Source: Paraeggerthella hongkongensis
GTDB taxonomy: Bacteria > Actinomycetota > Coriobacteriia > Coriobacteriales > Eggerthellaceae
Reading direction: 5' to 3'
Length of the DNA: 64,000 nucleotides
Assembly (NCBI RefSeq): GCF_003340345.1
Contig: NZ_PPTQ01000001.1
Location: forward strand, 227,045-291,044
Below are positions 34,678-43,176 of the stretch, piece after piece (the first letter of the stretch is position 1; the number at the start of each line of letters is the position of its first letter). A program made the position numbers and the translations under genes. Under the pieces are notes generated by a model. It was not told the DNA's origin. It ran no database searches and saw only the letters and a list, made by a program, of their open reading frames with translations.

Positions 34678-35243
34678 TACGCGCTCTCCTCCTCGATTTC
34701 GGCGTAGTACTTGTACGCCTTGTTTCCCTGCTCGTCCGGAAGTGCCTTGATCTTGATCTCGGATCCGAGAGGCTCGGATCCGGAGTACTTCATCTCTCCG
34801 ACCTCGATGACCTTCCCGCGAGGGACGACGGTCCGCTCCACCATGGTCTCGGAAAGGAGCACCTCGAACACGTAGGATCGCGCGGCGGACTGCTTGCTGT
34901 TCACCAGCACGGCGATGTTGCCTTTACTGTCGACCGTCACGTTGTCCTGCCCGTACCGCTCTGCCAGCGCGTGCTTGTTCGTCTCGATCGGGTGGAACGC
35001 GTACGTCACCTCGTGATCGGTCCTGACGACGGCGACCTCGTCTCCTCCGAACGCTTTGAATCCCTCCGTGTCGCCGTTGATGGCCTCCGTGATGCCGTCC
35101 TCGTGGATGTAGCCGAGGCTGTTGAACCCTTCCTGCAGCGCCGTTGATGCGTCGGTCGGCACATTTGTCCCTCGGTCGGCCGAGTACACGGATCCTCCTA
35201 CTTTGGGCTTCGGAATGTGCACGTTTTCAGCGTTTTGCGCCAT
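34677..35243 (-). CDS. Major tail (tube) protein
   Basis: The 188-residue protein precedes the tail chaperone, the standard place of the tube protein. It has several turn-strand segments typical of the beta-sandwich (GYIHEDGITEAINGDTEGF, VRTDHEVTYAFHPIETNKHA, GNIAVLVNS) and the DEQGNKAYKYYAEIEEE end. It would polymerise around the tape measure. Confidence 0.85.
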   Translation of the reverse strand: MAQNAENVHIPKPKVGGSVYSADRGTNVPTDASTALQEGFNSLGYIHEDGITEAINGDTEGFKAFGGDEVAVVRTDHEVTYAFHPIETNKHALAERYGQDNVTVDSKGNIAVLVNSKQSAARSYVFEVLLSETMVERTVVPRGKVIEVGEMKYSGSEPLGSEIKIKALPDEQGNKAYKYYAEIEEESA

Positions 35244-35284
35244 ATCTCATCCTCCTATGCTGATAAGCCGCCCGAAGAGGGCGG

Positions 35285-35626
35285 CTAAACCGTTTTTATG
35301 TCCGCGACTATCTGGTAACGTGGCGAATCGGCAGCCGGGAAGCTCGCAATCGAGTTGATGGAAACCGCCCTGACGTTCGCCTCGCGCTTGAACGACGGCA
35401 GCATGTCGCGGATGCTGCACGCCATCTCCGCCGCCTCCGCTCTCGTCTGCGCCCAGCATTGGATGGCGACGGCAGGGTTGTCCAAGACGACGCCTGTCAC
35501 CCCTCCGCCGGTGCGCTCGATCGACACGAAGCGCTCCGGGCGCGGGTTCGGGACCTCCGTTGCAGCGTCCCATCCGGTGTTCGCGGCTATCCATGCGACG
35601 AGCGCAGCCTCGATGTCGTAAGGCAT
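35285..35626 (-). CDS. Tail terminator/completion protein-like
   Basis: ATG 35626 gives 113 residues. The sequence MPYDIEAALVAWIAANTGWD with RPERFVSIERTGGG and later AIQCWAQTRAEAAEMACSIR fits small tail-completion proteins (Gp17/DUF3168 type) that cap the tail tube and contact the neck. Position between an HK97 gp10-like gene and the tube protein supports this. Confidence 0.7.
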   Translation of the reverse strand: MPYDIEAALVAWIAANTGWDAATEVPNPRPERFVSIERTGGGVTGVVLDNPAVAIQCWAQTRAEAAEMACSIRDMLPSFKREANVRAVSINSIASFPAADSPRYQIVADIKTV

Positions 35627-35630
35627 GGCA

Positions 35631-35903
35631 TCACCCCTTTCCCGCATCGACTGACTTCACGAGGGAGTTGTGCTTCGCGTTCGACGCGATTGATGCGGCG
35701 TCTGCGGTCTGCACGAAAACGTGCGCCGAAACCTCCAGGTTCTTCGCCACGACGCCGTAGCGAGCGTTCCCGCTCTCGCTCATGCCCTCGGCGTTGCGCG
35801 CGATGCGCTGCCCTCTCGCCACGAGGTCCGCCCTCACGGCCGGCATCTTCATGATCTCGCGCGCAGCTTGCCCGTTGATCTTGAGGCCGCTTATATCAGC
35901 CAT
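35631..35903 (-). CDS. HK97 gp10-like phage protein
   Basis: The 90-residue protein is basic and helical at the start (INGQAAREIMKMPAVRADL with VARGQRIARNAE), then has strand-like segments (YGVVAKNLEVSAHVFVQTAD) and a final basic turn. The family is common one or two genes before the tube protein and is implicated in head-tail joining or tail completion. Overlaps the head-tail adaptor gene by eight bases. Confidence 0.65.
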   Translation of the reverse strand: MADISGLKINGQAAREIMKMPAVRADLVARGQRIARNAEGMSESGNARYGVVAKNLEVSAHVFVQTADAASIASNAKHNSLVKSVDAGKG

Positions 35904-36231
35904 GGGTCGCCGTCACCTCCACTTCTCTGTTCCAGTCGCCGGGAGGCTCTGGGTCGAGCCACGGGCGTGGGTCGCCGATGACATCGAACCATTCTCCGTA
36001 GACCCACACCCGCGCCTTCTCCAAGCTGCCGCCGTAGGATTTCGGGAAGTACAGCGTGTAGGCGACGGACACGCCCTCCGGACGGTTTGACTCTCCGATG
36101 GAGGACGTGGGGCCGACGGCCGCCAGGACGTTGCCGACGGTCTCTACCGCGACGTCGTAGACGGGGTTCCCATGGGAGTCTTTCCCTGCTTGCGCCTTGG
36201 TTTCGACGATCACCGTGGTTCCATGGAGCAT
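35896..36231 (-). CDS. Head-tail adaptor (stopper-like)
   Basis: ATG 36231 overlaps the upstream stop in a TGATG arrangement and gives 111 residues. A beta-rich protein with GVSVAYTLYFPKSYGGSLEK and a conserved WFDVIGDPRPWLDPEPPGDW end, the pattern of phage head-tail joining proteins (Gp16/SPP1-type stopper). Confidence 0.7.
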   Translation of the reverse strand: MLHGTTVIVETKAQAGKDSHGNPVYDVAVETVGNVLAAVGPTSSIGESNRPEGVSVAYTLYFPKSYGGSLEKARVWVYGEWFDVIGDPRPWLDPEPPGDWNREVEVTATHG

Positions 36232-36620
36232 CACGCATCACCCCACGGGTGGACGAATCCGGCGCTCTGGCGGCCGATGCCGAGCCTTCGCCTCTCCGCA
36301 GACGTCAGGTAAAGGTCGCCGGTCGGGTTCGCGTAGGTTAGGGACTGGCTGAACGGCCCAACGGTCACGCCGCCCTGCGTTATCGGAGCCTGGTCGACAT
36401 GCGACATCATCGCTCGCTTCACCATCTCGCATACGGTGAGCGAGAGCGCGTCCTTCGTCAGCTCATCGTCGATATCCAGCTCAACGCCGAATCTCCGGCA
36501 CTCGTCGGCGACGACGAGGGACGCGTCCTTCAGCTTCTGCTCCGCGCGCGCCTTCTCGTCACCGCTCGAAAGAGGTCGCCAGCGCGCTTGGAGATCTTCT
36601 ACGCTCGCGTAAGCCTCCAT
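36231..36620 (-). CDS. Head-tail connector
   Basis: The 129-residue protein is alpha-helical: YASVEDLQARWRPLSSGDEK at the start, then helices with LKDASLVVADECRRFGVELD and DALSLTVCEMVKRAMMS, and PFSQSLTYANPTGDLYLTSA. This is the Gp15/Gp19-type head completion fold with a typical tail ending on a Gly/Pro-rich turn. It lies between capsid and adaptor genes as expected. Confidence 0.75.
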   Translation of the reverse strand: MEAYASVEDLQARWRPLSSGDEKARAEQKLKDASLVVADECRRFGVELDIDDELTKDALSLTVCEMVKRAMMSHVDQAPITQGGVTVGPFSQSLTYANPTGDLYLTSAERRRLGIGRQSAGFVHPWGDA

Positions 36621-36635
36621 GCCAGCGGCACCTCC

Positions 36636-36830
36636 TTACTCCTCTTTCTCGACCTTCTCGTCGGGCTTGTTGACATGCTCGGTTTTTACCTCCTCGACCT
36701 TGCCGGCTTCGATGAGCGCCTTAGCGCGGTTGGCGGGCGCATCGAACACTTCGCCCTCCCAGCGGACGCCGCCCTTCTTGTCGTTTAGGGTATTGTCGGT
36801 GAAGCACTTGATCACTCGCAGTTTGGCCAT
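36636..36830 (-). CDS. Small capsid-neighbour protein, unknown
   Basis: The 64-residue product opens KLRVIKCFTDNTLNDKKGG, has a strand with VRWEGEVFDAPANRAKALIE and ends in a highly charged tail (Lys/Glu). Small proteins of this kind often follow the capsid gene; some are decoration or Rho-like assembly factors. Nothing more specific can be said. Confidence 0.7.
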   Translation of the reverse strand: MAKLRVIKCFTDNTLNDKKGGVRWEGEVFDAPANRAKALIEAGKVEEVKTEHVNKPDEKVEKEE

Positions 36831-36832
36831 GA

Positions 36833-37696
36833 TTAGACGCCCGCCTCGATGGTGCCCTTGACGATGTAGTTCGCTACCTCCGGGAACAGGAGCACGCCGG
36901 TGTCGGCGTAGGTCTCGGCCGTGCCGTTGGTGTACTTGGGCTCGTGGTGGACGCCGATGAAGCCGGACTCGTCGAACTGGTAGCTGAAGCCAGCCTCGCC
37001 CAGCGCGGCGAAGTCGACGGCGTAGACGTTGATGTTCTCCTTAGGCGTCGCGCAGACGGTTCCCTTCGCCTGGTTCGCGTCGAGGATGCAGTCTCCGATG
37101 CCGAGGAAGTTCTTGAGGTAGGTGAAGCCGAACGCGGTCTCGATGTTGTTGATCGTCGAGGCTCCGAGGTACTCGGCGACGTCGAGCGGGTTGACGAAGA
37201 ACACCGGCGTGCCGTTCTCGTCCTTCTCGTTGAGCGCTTTGGTGAGCGCGCCCCAGGTGTTCGCGATCGCAGCCTGGAACGTCTTGCCGGTCGCGGTGCC
37301 GGTCCCCGCCTTCAGGAACGCGAAGAAGTCCTTGCGCAGCCCGCCCTGGATGTCCTGGATCATCTTCTTGTCGGTCTTCTCGACGGCGGCGTCGAACCCG
37401 TACTTCAGGATGTCCTGCTTGGTGGTGGCCTTGCGGTAGGACTTGAGCTTCACAGCGTACGGATCTCCTACCTTCTTGTGCTCGTACTTGGACAGAGGGA
37501 TGTCGTCGCCGGGAGTTACCTCGGCTTCGGACAGGGATCCCTCCACGGTGTACATCTGGATCTGGGTCCCGGCGGTGAGCGTCTGCGGCGTCTCGATGCC
37601 GAACACCGTCATGAGCGCGGTCACGCCCTGCTCGAACTTGCTGGCGAACTCGATGTCGAGGACGCGGGACGCGGTGCTGAGGTTTGCGTCTGCCAT
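36833..37696 (-). CDS. Major capsid protein
   Basis: The 287-residue product opens ADANLSTASRVLDIEFASKF and shows the HK97-type signatures: an E-loop-like acidic/basic stretch (PGDDIPLSKYEHKKVGDP), a long spine helix region around DKKMIQDIQGGLRKDFFAFL, and a C-terminal FPEVANYIVKGTIEAGV. It follows the scaffold gene and lacks an obvious propeptide protease, which suggests scaffold-directed assembly. Confidence 0.9.
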   Translation of the reverse strand: MADANLSTASRVLDIEFASKFEQGVTALMTVFGIETPQTLTAGTQIQMYTVEGSLSEAEVTPGDDIPLSKYEHKKVGDPYAVKLKSYRKATTKQDILKYGFDAAVEKTDKKMIQDIQGGLRKDFFAFLKAGTGTATGKTFQAAIANTWGALTKALNEKDENGTPVFFVNPLDVAEYLGASTINNIETAFGFTYLKNFLGIGDCILDANQAKGTVCATPKENINVYAVDFAALGEAGFSYQFDESGFIGVHHEPKYTNGTAETYADTGVLLFPEVANYIVKGTIEAGV

Positions 37697-37715
37697 TTTT
37701 CATCATCCTTTCGGT

Positions 37716-38219
37716 TTATTTGAACAAATCGATGTTCTCCGCGATCGCGGCTTTTCTCTCCTTGCTGTTCTTGATCGCAAGGATCTCCTGCTTGGTCATC
37801 TTCGGGCCGTTGCCGTCGCCTCCCTTGCGGGTGTCGGACTGGCCGGACGGCGCGGAGGGCTTCTTGTACGCTTTCGCGATGGCCTCTGCGTGCGCCTTCA
37901 TCTCCTCCTTGGTCGCTCCTCTGACGAGGTCTGCGGAGACGCCGGTTTCCTCGGACACTTCGGCGAGCCACGCCTTCTGGTCGCGCTCGGCCCTCATAGC
38001 GTCGAGCTCGGCTCGGATGCTGGCAAGCTCCTCGTCGGTCGTCTTGCTGCCGTCCTGCTGCTTCGCGCTCGCCTTCGCCCTCTTCTCCCATTTGCGGGCC
38101 TCCGCCTTCCAGTCGGTCGTGTCGGCTGCCGGAGCGCCTGCGCCCTGCGGCTCGGTGCCTCCGTCGCCGTTCTGCGTCGGCTCTGTCGGTTCGATCGTTG
38201 TGATGTTGTCTTCGGCCAT
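37716..38219 (-). CDS. Scaffold protein (DUF4355-like)
   Basis: I use ATG 38219, for 167 residues, because an ATG three codons earlier lies too close to the AGGAAGG box. The N-terminal 50 residues are Pro/Thr/Gly-rich. Residues 50-110 are a coiled-coil-like, Glu/Lys/Ala-rich stretch (WEKRAKASAKQQDGSKTTDE), the typical scaffold, and the end is ...KERKAAIAENIDLFK, as in DUF4355 proteins that bind the capsid. Confidence 0.85.
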   Translation of the reverse strand: MAEDNITTIEPTEPTQNGDGGTEPQGAGAPAADTTDWKAEARKWEKRAKASAKQQDGSKTTDEELASIRAELDAMRAERDQKAWLAEVSEETGVSADLVRGATKEEMKAHAEAIAKAYKKPSAPSGQSDTRKGGDGNGPKMTKQEILAIKNSKERKAAIAENIDLFK

Positions 38220-38303
38220 GATGACCATCCTTCCTGCGCCATGCGGCGCGCTTGGTTCGCGTCGCCATGCGGCTCCGCTTTGCTGTCGCCCGGTTCAGGG
38301 CAT

Positions 38304-38329
38304 GAAAAAAGCACCCATGCGGGTGCTTG
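38304..38329 (-). terminator. Terminator between MuF-like gene and scaffold gene
   Basis: On the minus strand AAGCACCCGCATGGGTGCTT folds and is followed by TTTT. It lies inside the late operon, 49 bases after the stop of the head morphogenesis gene. It could damp transcription of the following genes or mark a separate promoter for the capsid operon. Confidence 0.8.
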
Positions 38330-38377
38330 ATTCCTAGGTATGTCCGATGCAGTTCAACGCCTTGCCGAGGGCGGTCG

Positions 38378-39256
38378 CTATTTGCGCTTCTTGACGCGCT
38401 GCGCGTTTCCTCGCTCGGCTGCTGCGCGTACCGCCGTCTTCTTGCGGTCGGCTTCGGTATATGCGGCCTGCTTATCGATGCGCTGGCCGGAGTATCCGGC
38501 TTTCAGCTTGCCGTCTTCCGTGTAACGGTTGCGCCTCTTCTCCTTCTGGTGCTGCCGATGCTGCGAATGGTCCTTCCGCGCAAACGATTCCGCGTCGCCG
38601 CCGTACTGGCCCCACGCCTTGTCATCGTACTCTGCTGGGTCGAACCCCTCGATGGCGGGGTCTTTGTCCCATGAGCACACGACGCGGCACCTGCATCCGT
38701 CGTGGTAGTGGTCGGGGTCGAGCTTGCCGGCGGTCAGCTCTGATCTGTACGCGAAGCCGCGCGATGCCAGCATTCGGCAGAACTCGCACGAATCGCCGCC
38801 CAAGGGTATTCGAGCGTACTTCGGCTTCCTGGCGTCGCGCTCTCCGTTCAGGAACATCGTGCGGCCAACGGAACGCTGTATCTCGTATCCGACGCGCTGC
38901 AGAAGAATGGCTTCCACAACTTTTATTTCAGGCGTCTCCGCCAGCTTCGAGGTGATGCCGTAGGTCGCGTTCCTAGTCGACTCGGGGTCGCGCCCGCTGT
39001 CGGTCGAAGCGCCAAGCTTCTCACCTGTCTGGTACTCGCGGATTCCGTCGTAGAAGGAAGCCGCCATAGTTGATGCCAGCACGTCGGACGCGCCAACGAT
39101 GCGCTCCATGATGTCGGCGATTTGAGCGCGCGCTGCCTGCGGGTCGCTCATGTCAACGGCTGCAAGCGCGGCGACGAGCCGACTCTTCGCCCTGTAGCTC
39201 ACCTCGTCGACCGCGTCGGAGAACTCCTGAATGTACGAAAGCGGGATGGAATACAT
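38378..39256 (-). CDS. Head morphogenesis (MuF-type minor capsid) protein
   Basis: The 292-residue protein contains the MuF C-terminal zinc-associated segment CEFCRMLASRGFAYRSELTA and HYHDGCRCRVVCSWD around 165-210, followed by a basic, low-complexity tail that ends KRVKKRK. It starts immediately after the portal stop. MuF proteins are minor capsid components acting at the portal vertex; some carry toxin domains, but none is visible here. Confidence 0.88.
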   Translation of the reverse strand: MYSIPLSYIQEFSDAVDEVSYRAKSRLVAALAAVDMSDPQAARAQIADIMERIVGASDVLASTMAASFYDGIREYQTGEKLGASTDSGRDPESTRNATYGITSKLAETPEIKVVEAILLQRVGYEIQRSVGRTMFLNGERDARKPKYARIPLGGDSCEFCRMLASRGFAYRSELTAGKLDPDHYHDGCRCRVVCSWDKDPAIEGFDPAEYDDKAWGQYGGDAESFARKDHSQHRQHQKEKRRNRYTEDGKLKAGYSGQRIDKQAAYTEADRKKTAVRAAAERGNAQRVKKRK

Positions 39257-40675
39257 TTACTCCACCACCGTAGGCTCGTTCTGCGACGGCTTATTGACGG
39301 CGAAGATATCGCTGATCGCGTTAGCCGACGCAGCTTTGTTCCTGTCGTCCATCAGGCGGCGACGCGTGCCCTCGTCGAACCCGAGCTGTTCGAGGAACAC
39401 GTCGGTTTCGGCGATCCAAGGCGCGACGGACGCGATCTTCACCATAGCGTCTGCCTGGGAGACGATGCTCGGCATCGCCGGGTTGCGGAATATCGGCGTG
39501 ATGCTGCGCTCGTCCTCTGTGAGCTTTTCGAGCGGCTTGTCGAGCACGGCTGCCACCACCATGCGGGCGATGTTCCGCAGAGCCTCGCCGTTTCCGTCGT
39601 TGAGGTCGTCCGCCTCCATGATGAGCGGCTCGTTCGCCGCGTAGATCGCCTCCGCGCTCGACGGGTTGTCGTGGATGACGCCGAGCTGGCTTATCGCCAC
39701 GTTCGTCTCTCCGCTGAACCTTGCGGCGAGGCTTCGCATGTAGTCGACGTGCGGCTGCATTGATCCTTGTGCGAGCTGCCCGAACTGCGGGACGTCGCCC
39801 TCCGAATCCCTGCCGATGGTGAAGATCGATCCGATGTAGGCCTCCCACTTGGAAACCTCTGCGAAAGCCTCCTCCTTGCTCACGCCGAGCAGGTACTTTT
39901 GCGGAGCCGTGAAGAACTCGGCGCTCACCTCGGTGCGCAGCGCCTCGCGCACGGCGCTGTCGGTGATCGAGCGCACGGCGCGCGTGATGCGCGACTGCCC
40001 GAACGGGCGCGCCTCGGTCGGCCGGTACGCCAGGACCTCCATGAGCGGCCGTCCCATCTCGTGCTCGGAAACCGAGTAATCCCAAACGCCCGACCGAGTG
40101 GCCCTCGCGTTGACTATCGCGTCGTCGACGTACAGGTTGATCTCGCACGCCTTTCCCTTGTCAGTGTAATCCACGATGGTGAAGCCGTACTTGATGCGGT
40201 TCTTGCGGTAATCCCAGCGAGCAGCGGACGATTCCGCCGAATGGAGCCCGATTATCACCTCCGGCTCGCCAGCATCGACGTCGCCGCGCGATATGGTTAC
40301 GGCCGAGAAGCAGTAGACCAGCTCGGACGTGACGGCCATGCGGTATTTTCGTTTCAGCCCAGATTGCTCGGACACCCTGTCGAGGATGGCGGCGGCCGTC
40401 TCGTCGTTCGCCTCGAACCCGTCGAAGCGAGATCGCACGACGAGGGCCTCCACGGCCTTCTGCGGCCATCCCACGACGGTCTCCACGTCCTTGAGCGGAG
40501 GCGGGATCGACAGTCCCAGGTCTTGCAGGGTGTTCTTCGCCTCGTAGTACTTGTTCTTCTTCTGGTTTCCGAGGATGTGCTTGCACCAGATGCCCCATAG
40601 GTCGTCGAACACGTCCTGGTACGGGAAATCGGGCGCGAATCGCGGCTTCTGGAACGCCGCTCTCGTCGTAGCCAT
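39257..40675 (-). CDS. Portal protein (SPP1 Gp6-like)
   Basis: The 472-residue protein comes directly after the terminase, sharing a base with it. The landmarks are a wing with VVGWPQKAVEALVVRSRFDG, a central GRPLMEVLAYRPTEARPFGQ with SRITRAVRSITDSA, and a C-terminal helical region (PSSAEAIYAANEPLIMEADD). These fit the Gp6-like portal family, which forms the dodecameric DNA channel. Confidence 0.9.
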   Translation of the reverse strand: MATTRAAFQKPRFAPDFPYQDVFDDLWGIWCKHILGNQKKNKYYEAKNTLQDLGLSIPPPLKDVETVVGWPQKAVEALVVRSRFDGFEANDETAAAILDRVSEQSGLKRKYRMAVTSELVYCFSAVTISRGDVDAGEPEVIIGLHSAESSAARWDYRKNRIKYGFTIVDYTDKGKACEINLYVDDAIVNARATRSGVWDYSVSEHEMGRPLMEVLAYRPTEARPFGQSRITRAVRSITDSAVREALRTEVSAEFFTAPQKYLLGVSKEEAFAEVSKWEAYIGSIFTIGRDSEGDVPQFGQLAQGSMQPHVDYMRSLAARFSGETNVAISQLGVIHDNPSSAEAIYAANEPLIMEADDLNDGNGEALRNIARMVVAAVLDKPLEKLTEDERSITPIFRNPAMPSIVSQADAMVKIASVAPWIAETDVFLEQLGFDEGTRRRLMDDRNKAASANAISDIFAVNKPSQNEPTVVE

Positions 40676-42147
40676 CAGCCGACCACCGCCTTTCTGCTAG
40701 GGTCTCTTTTCGTGGTTCTCACGCCCCACAGAGCGAGGCACGCGGCCTCGAGCGGGGTGATGTCGGTCTCGTTTCCCGACTGGAAGCCGAAGCCTCCGCC
40801 TTTGCCTATCTCGCGCTTCTCCGCCGCCTTGACCGCATCGTCGAGCGCAGGTTGCCCGATGTGCGTCATGGATCCTTCCGTGACGGCGTTCAGGAACATG
40901 GACGACGCCGCCGTGACCGTTTCCGGTTTCGCGGGGTCCAGCGCTCTCTTGACCACGCCGCCGGCTAGGAGCCGGTTGTACAGGTCGAGCGCGTTTGCCT
41001 TGCCGTCTATGACGGTCGTGCTGACCTTCCCGCACCGAGGCGTCAGCCAATCTTCAGCCCACTGTATCCCGTTCTCCGTCGATCCATGCTCGAGCACCTC
41101 TACATGGGGCGTGGCTCCCCTTTTCCATATCGCGATCGCGATTGCCGCGCGCTTTCCGTCCGCCGAGAACTTCACGCCGTAGGCTCGCTTCCAGGAAGCC
41201 TGCTCTACTATCTCCTCGTCGGTGAAGTCGACTTTGAGCGCGTCCCATTCGGAAGGGTCGAAGCACCCGTTTGCCATGTCGCTCGCCCACCAACCAAGCC
41301 TCTCGCGCGCGAACCCGTCTGGCGACATCGTTTTCAGCTCCTTTTCGACCGCCTTTCGCGTTAGCCGGTAGCCGAGAGCGGGATTGGTTTCCTCCCACCT
41401 TGATTCGTCGGATACATCGCCGATTTCGTCAACCGACCATTCGATCCAGTTCGTGCCGCCGTGCTCGCTCGACAGCGCGTTTCTCCGCGTTCGCGGGAAT
41501 ACGTCCCCATTGGTGGTTGGACCGGGCGGCGTTCCTAAAAGAATGAGTTGCGAGTTCTGCAACGGGCCAGCCGAACTGGTTGGCATCAGAGCCTCCAACT
41601 GGTCGTCGGTGAGCTCCTGCGCCTCGTCGCACACAACTACGTCCACGGTGAAGCCGCGCGCTGCGCCCTTCGAGCGGGCAGAGAACTCTATCGAGCCTCC
41701 GTTCGTCAACTCGATGGCCTCCTGCCCGTTCGTCTTGCGGATGGCTTTCACGATTTCGGCAAGTTCTGGATATTCGCTCTCGTTCTCGAAGAATGAGCAC
41801 AGGCGCAGGAATGCCTTGCGGGCCGTCTTCACCTCGTGTGCGGTGTGCAGTATCTTCTCGCCCTCCACAGCAGCCCCGTACAGTTCACGAACTTCAAGAG
41901 TGCCGTTCTTCCCGTTCTGGCGCGGAACGGCCAGCCCGCAAGTGTCGTGCGCGTATGTGCCGTCATCGTCGTATGCGAGCCAGTCATCCAGCACGGTTTG
42001 CTGCCAAGGGTCGGGAGTAAGTCCGTAGGCGCCGGCCATCTCCGCCGCATCGCCTCCGTACGTGTAGGCGTAATCGTCAGAAACCCTAATTCGCGGATCT
42101 TGGTTTCCTCTTAGCTGGCGCTTTCTTGCGCTTGTTCCTCGCTTCAT
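40675..42147 (-). CDS. Terminase large subunit
   Basis: The 490-residue protein has the motor ATPase with a Walker-A-like VPRQNGKNGTLE, Walker B VDVVVCDEAQEL at about 170, and a C-terminal nuclease part with conserved acidic residues (CDPAEWDALK-type, GCFDPSEWDALK, DGKANALDLY). It resembles HK97-type or TerL_ATPase proteins. It overlaps the small-subunit gene by 62 bases. Confidence 0.94.
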   Translation of the reverse strand: MKRGTSARKRQLRGNQDPRIRVSDDYAYTYGGDAAEMAGAYGLTPDPWQQTVLDDWLAYDDDGTYAHDTCGLAVPRQNGKNGTLEVRELYGAAVEGEKILHTAHEVKTARKAFLRLCSFFENESEYPELAEIVKAIRKTNGQEAIELTNGGSIEFSARSKGAARGFTVDVVVCDEAQELTDDQLEALMPTSSAGPLQNSQLILLGTPPGPTTNGDVFPRTRRNALSSEHGGTNWIEWSVDEIGDVSDESRWEETNPALGYRLTRKAVEKELKTMSPDGFARERLGWWASDMANGCFDPSEWDALKVDFTDEEIVEQASWKRAYGVKFSADGKRAAIAIAIWKRGATPHVEVLEHGSTENGIQWAEDWLTPRCGKVSTTVIDGKANALDLYNRLLAGGVVKRALDPAKPETVTAASSMFLNAVTEGSMTHIGQPALDDAVKAAEKREIGKGGGFGFQSGNETDITPLEAACLALWGVRTTKRDPSRKAVVG

Positions 42148-42364
42148 CCAAAGCCGTCCTCCTGTCTTTTTTCGGCTGCGCCTTCTCCAATGCGCGTATC
42201 TCCTTGGTAATATCCATGAATTGCTTTGAGAGAGCCGCTATGTCGCGTCCTGACTGGGTTTCCTCCAGCTGCCTTGCTATCCCTAGTCGGAGGCATTTCA
42301 GCATCTCGAGGTCGTCAGTACCCTCTGCGAGGGCCGCAAGCGTCATGCATCCGTCCTCTGGCAT
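42086..42364 (-). CDS. Terminase small subunit-like
   Basis: The 92-residue protein is helical: AALAEGTDDLEMLKCLRLGI then ARQLEETQSGRDIAALSKQF with MDITKEIRAL, ending in a strongly basic tail (KKDRRTALDEARNKRKKAPA). The position before TerL and the overlap with it make small terminase the most likely role. No clear helix-turn-helix was seen. Confidence 0.65.
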   Translation of the reverse strand: MPEDGCMTLAALAEGTDDLEMLKCLRLGIARQLEETQSGRDIAALSKQFMDITKEIRALEKAQPKKDRRTALDEARNKRKKAPAKRKPRSAN

Positions 42365-42485
42365 CCGGAAACCCCTCCTTTCGGGCTAAAAGATCAAAAA
42401 CCTGGTGCGGAAAAGAATCGCGGGGGGATATTAGCCCTGTGCCGCTAGGGTGGCTTCGGACGAAGGGGAGGGGGTCCCCCCTGGG
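42365..42485. other. Possible packaging (cos) region
   Basis: A 121-base non-coding stretch between HNH and small terminase genes. It is G-rich (GCGGGGGGATATTAG, GGGGAGGGGGTCCCCC). In many cohesive-end phages with an adjacent HNH gene the cut site lies here. No direct proof of a cos core can be read. Confidence 0.35.
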
Positions 42486-42818
42486 TCACCACTCCCTCGA
42501 CTTCGGGAGCCTGTCGGCCGTCGGCTCCGGAGGCTTCCTAAGCGTCTTGTTGCCTCTCTTTTGATTGCATATCCTATGCGCAGGAGCGACGTTCGAGATG
42601 TCGAGCGGGTTGCCGCCCTTGGACACCGGCACGAGCTCGTCAAGCTCGAACGACATCGGGTGGCGCTTGGTCTTCCCGTCCGTCGGATCGACGTAGGTCG
42701 CGAGCGAGTAGTCGATGGGAAGCCCGCATATATGGCACGGCAATCCCATCGCCGCCACGCGCTTGCGCAGCGCGTCCCTTCTGGCTCCGTTGGCTCGGCG
42801 CGGGTTAGGCTTCGACAT
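42486..42818 (-). CDS. HNH endonuclease
   Basis: I use ATG 42818 (110 residues); an in-frame ATG at 42839 adds seven residues and cannot be excluded. A CxxC pair (CHICGLPIDY) and FELDELVPVSKGGNPLDISN with AHRICNQKRGNK make a complete HNH nuclease (ELD..VP.S.GG.....N....H..CN..RGN). Phage HNH proteins near terminase genes often stimulate cohesive-end cutting. Confidence 0.9.
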   Translation of the reverse strand: MSKPNPRRANGARRDALRKRVAAMGLPCHICGLPIDYSLATYVDPTDGKTKRHPMSFELDELVPVSKGGNPLDISNVAPAHRICNQKRGNKTLRKPPEPTADRLPKSREW

Positions 42819-42882
42819 GCCCCGTCGCTTCCATGGCATCGACTCGCTCGTTCATCGTATGGAAACCCCTGTGAATTATCAT
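42805..42882 (-). CDS. 25-residue peptide, uncertain
   Basis: ATG 42882 follows GGAGGTGCGCCG at a good distance and the frame runs MIIHRGFHTMNERVDAMEAT to a stop at 42805, overlapping the HNH start. It may be a leader that couples translation of the HNH gene rather than a protein. Confidence 0.4.
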   Translation of the reverse strand: MIIHRGFHTMNERVDAMEATGHVEA

Positions 42883-42899
42883 CGGCGCACCTCCATCCC

Positions 42900-43091
42900 C
42901 TATCGCCCGTCCATCGGAGACTCGTTGTTCGCGAAGCACTCGCCCATGCCGTCGTAGGCGTCGACAGCGACGATGGAGCCGATGCGCGGACGGGCATGCG
43001 GAACCGGTACGCCGCATGCCCGCAGCATGGCGCGGCTGATGGCGGTGTCGTATTGCAACGCGATTGCGATTACCTCTTCGACGGATACCAT
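42900..43091 (-). CDS. 63-residue phage protein, unknown
   Basis: ATG 43091 follows GGGAGGCAGCA. The peptide opens MVSVEEVIAIALQYDTAISR and has VPHARPRIGSIVAVDAYDG; helical front, strand-like middle. No family recognised. It lies at the start of the packaging operon, downstream of the DUF1492-type regulator. Confidence 0.6.
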   Translation of the reverse strand: MVSVEEVIAIALQYDTAISRAMLRACGVPVPHARPRIGSIVAVDAYDGMGECFANNESPMDGR

Positions 43092-43176
43092 TGCTGCCTC
43101 CCTGTCTCGGCGATAAAAAAGCCGCCCCTAATGGACGGCTGTTCGGTTGCGTCTCGCTTATATCAGACTATCAGGA

